A stretch of DNA of 64,000 nucleotides from Earliella scabrosa (lineage: Eukaryota; Basidiomycota; Agaricomycetes; Polyporales; Polyporaceae). Position numbers and translations under genes: made by a program. Positions 61,849-64,000 of the stretch are shown here, piece after piece. The notes beneath the pieces are model-generated. The model did no database searches and was not told where the DNA came from. It was given only the letters and a program-made list of their open reading frames with translations. The DNA lies in contig JABYQQ010000005.1 of assembly GCA_022605405.1 (NCBI GenBank), forward strand, positions 1,550,001-1,614,000, given 5' to 3'. The number at the start of each line of letters is the position of its first letter. Position 1 is the first letter of the stretch.

Positions 61849-63836
61849 ATGACGTCCAAGAGAGCATCGGAGTCTTCTCTTGGCGAGACAGAGAAGAAGG
61901 ATCCAGAGGTAGGCGTGAGGCCTACGGACAAGGAGGATCCCGACGCAGAGTTCGGTGGCCACGAAGCTCGTAGGAAACTCGAGCGCAGACTTCTACGCAA
62001 ATTGGACGCGCGGATGTGTATCCTTGTGGTCATTTACATCCTGAACTACGTACGTCTTCGCATTCATCGCCTGGATCAAATCCCTCTTACTCGATATGCT
62101 CGATAGATCGACCGCAACAATGCAGGGTACGCACGTCAATTGCACGCTTATCTGTCTTTCGTTAACTTGTTTGACTCAGTGCTGCACGCGAGCGGGGTTT
62201 TGAAACCGACTTGAACCTTCAGGGTGCTGAGTTCGCCACCACGCTGTCCATCCTATACGTCGGTTACATTCTCATGCAGGTTCCATCGTAAGTGTATCTG
62301 CACGCGTACAGTGCATCCGCCTCAACCCGATTGTGGACAGGAACATGCTACTCAACTTCATGGGCAAACCCTCCCTCTATCTGCCCGTGTGCATGGCGAT
62401 TTGGGGCATGATCTCCGTTCTCACAGGTGCGATCTGTGTTCGGTGTATTCCCAGCTTTATCTGACACGCACGCATGGCAGGTATATGCACGGAGTGAGTG
62501 CTCGGCGATCATCCTCGCCATCCGACTAATCTCCTCCCCTCCTTCTCATGCGTGCTCACCACCCGCCTCTCCCAGCTTCATCGGCGTGCTCCTCACCCGC
62601 TTCTTCCTCGGCTTCGTCGAAGCGGCCTTCTTCCCCGGCGCGCTCTTCCTGATCTCAAAGTGGTACAAGCGCAGCGAGCTCGGCCAGCGCACCGCGCTCC
62701 TCTACTGCGGCAACATCATCTCCAACGCCTTCGGCGCGCTCATCGCCTCGGGCATCCTCGACGGCATGGAGGGCAAGCTCGGGCACGCCGCCTGGCGCTG
62801 GCTCTTCTACATCGAGGGCGCGCTCACGATCGCCGTCGCCCTCATCGCCGTCTTCGTCCTCCCCGACTTCCCCTCGACGACGCGCTGGCTGAGCGAGGAC
62901 GAGCGGCGGCTCGCGATGCGCCGCATGGAGGAGGACGCGGGCGTCGGCGACGAGCAGCAGACGGAGAGCGGGGGGCATATGACCGGCTTTTGGCTCGCGG
63001 TGAAGGACTGGAAGGTGTGGTGGATGGCGGTCGCGATGACGAGCGAGGTTACCGCGCTGAGCTTTAACGCGTACTTCCCGACGCTGAGCGCGACGATGGG
63101 CTTCAACCCGACCGTGACGCTCCTGCTGTGTGCACCGCCGTTCATCTTCGCGGCAGGGATGGCGTTTGCCGTGTCTAGGTGCGTCGTTGATTTGACCTAT
63201 GTGCATCCATGGTCTCGCCTGACGGGTGTATGGCGTGCATTCGCCCGCGTTCCGTAGGCATTCCGACAAGACTGGAGAGCGGTACTGGCACATCGTCGCC
63301 CCCATCGTCGGCGGAATCCTCGGATTTGTGATCGCCATAAGCACGATGAACACGGCCGCGAGATACGTCTCGCTGTGCGTCCCGCTCCCTGCTATCCGAG
63401 TGTCCGCACTGTACGCTGATCACACCCAATCCTATCGCCTCGCAGGTTCCTCATGGCGAACATGTACTCGGGCTTCGTCGTATTCTACACATGGATCAGC
63501 AACTCGTTCCCGCGCCCGCCGTCGAAGCGTGCCGTCGCAGTCGCCCTCATCAACGCGATCTCGCAGACGGGCAACATTGCGGGCTCGTGAGTCATTTTGG
63601 CTGTTGTATTGTGGAGTTGCGCATTGACGTATACGACTTCGCTGCGCAGCTACGTCTGGCCGCGGCCGTGGGGGCCGACGTACCGCAATTCGTATGGGAT
63701 ATGCATTGCGACGTCCGGATGCACGATTGCAATGCTCTATGTGTTCAGGATGCACCTCGCGCATCTCAACAGACAGCTTGATAAGGAAGAGGAAGAGAAG
63801 GGGATCAAGGAGAAGGGTTTCCGGTATCTGCTATAA
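61849..63836 (+). CDS. MFS permease B (allantoate/Dal5-type), paralogue of A
   Basis: Twelve-span permease of the same type as that at 55864-57789. It starts MTSKRASESSLGETEKKDPE; the shared stretch FGGHEARRKLERRLLRKLDA leads to span 1 (ILVVIYILNY) and IDRNNAG. A series of short introns splits the first spans (LSILYVGYILMQVPS; NFMGKPSLYLPVCMAIWGMI). A long exon gives TRFFLGFVEAAFFPGALFLI, SKWYKRSELGQRTAL, and ends near CAPPFIFAAGMAFAVSR. The C-terminal exons give VAPIVGGILGFVIAISTMNT, WISNSFPRPPSKRAVAVALI and end KEKGFRYLL-stop. Its third positions are more GC-rich than in paralogue A. The two are arranged outward from each other with two unrelated genes between them. The substrate cannot be named. 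Confidence 0.9.
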
Positions 63837-63942
63837 GGGTCATGTATGTGTGTTGTACAACATGTACGTTGACCTTGAAACTGGGAATCCAATGGATCTT
63901 GAGTCAACTCACTGTAACCACACGTCGGGAACAGCTGTGGAA

Positions 63943-64000
63943 GGGCTTATAGCTCAGTGGTAGAGCATACGATTGCAGATCGTGTGGTCCCGTGTTCGAA
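63943..64000 (+). tRNA. tRNA-Cys (anticodon GCA), 3' end beyond window
   Basis: Acceptor 5' strand GGGCTTA, D-arm GCTC-AGTGGTA-GAGC, anticodon stem TACGA/TCGTG with loop TTGCAGA, which places GCA at 34-36. The T-arm begins (TTCGAA, B box) before the window ends. No intron in the anticodon loop. A box and B box are both intact. Confidence 0.9.

Overview
This window comes from a compact, intron-rich fungal nuclear genome, most likely a wood-decay Agaricomycete (Basidiomycota). The evidence is intergenic gaps of only a few hundred bases, many introns of about 50-70 nt with GTRAGT-type donors, GC-rich third codon positions, CT-rich leaders, two long LPPG-type microsomal P450s of the kind expanded in white-rot fungi, and a secreted GH79 enzyme. 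All names rest on motifs read by eye; no database search was possible.

Layout, left to right. 1-6.4 kb: the 3' end of a Bin3-type RNA methyltransferase, a HAD phosphatase, exocyst Sec15 and the GTPase Arf1. 6.9-20 kb: two related cytochrome P450 genes on the minus strand, separated by two housekeeping genes (CPSF100/Cft2 and cytosolic GlnRS). 20.9-28.6 kb: a GH79 glycosidase with a GPI-type tail, an AAA+ ATPase, and head to head with it the mitochondrial receptor Tom20, closely followed by a SET-domain methyltransferase. 29-37.6 kb: a low-complexity protein of unknown function with N-terminal cysteine pairs, a CLPTM1-family membrane protein and a GST-like protein. 37.7-42.2 kb: a 335-bp MITE lying in the shared promoter of the GST-like gene and a chitin synthase. 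42.9-49.5 kb: a small Spo12-like protein, a gene-poor stretch of 5.15 kb, then the TOR-pathway GTPase Rheb. 51.3-63.8 kb: a GH2 beta-mannosidase, then two paralogous MFS permeases in opposite orientation flanking an AlaX-type tRNA-editing protein and a RING-finger protein. The window ends inside a tRNA-Cys gene.

Most genes are independent housekeeping functions: trafficking (Sec15, Arf1), mRNA 3' processing, tRNA charging and editing, mitochondrial import, cell-wall synthesis and growth signalling. The accessory functions (P450s, GH79, beta-mannosidase, MFS permeases, GST-like) suit a plant-litter lifestyle. They do not form an obvious biosynthetic cluster: there is no backbone enzyme and no pathway-type transcription factor. 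The most distinctive non-genic object is the MITE. The least explained stretch is 43.5-48.6 kb.
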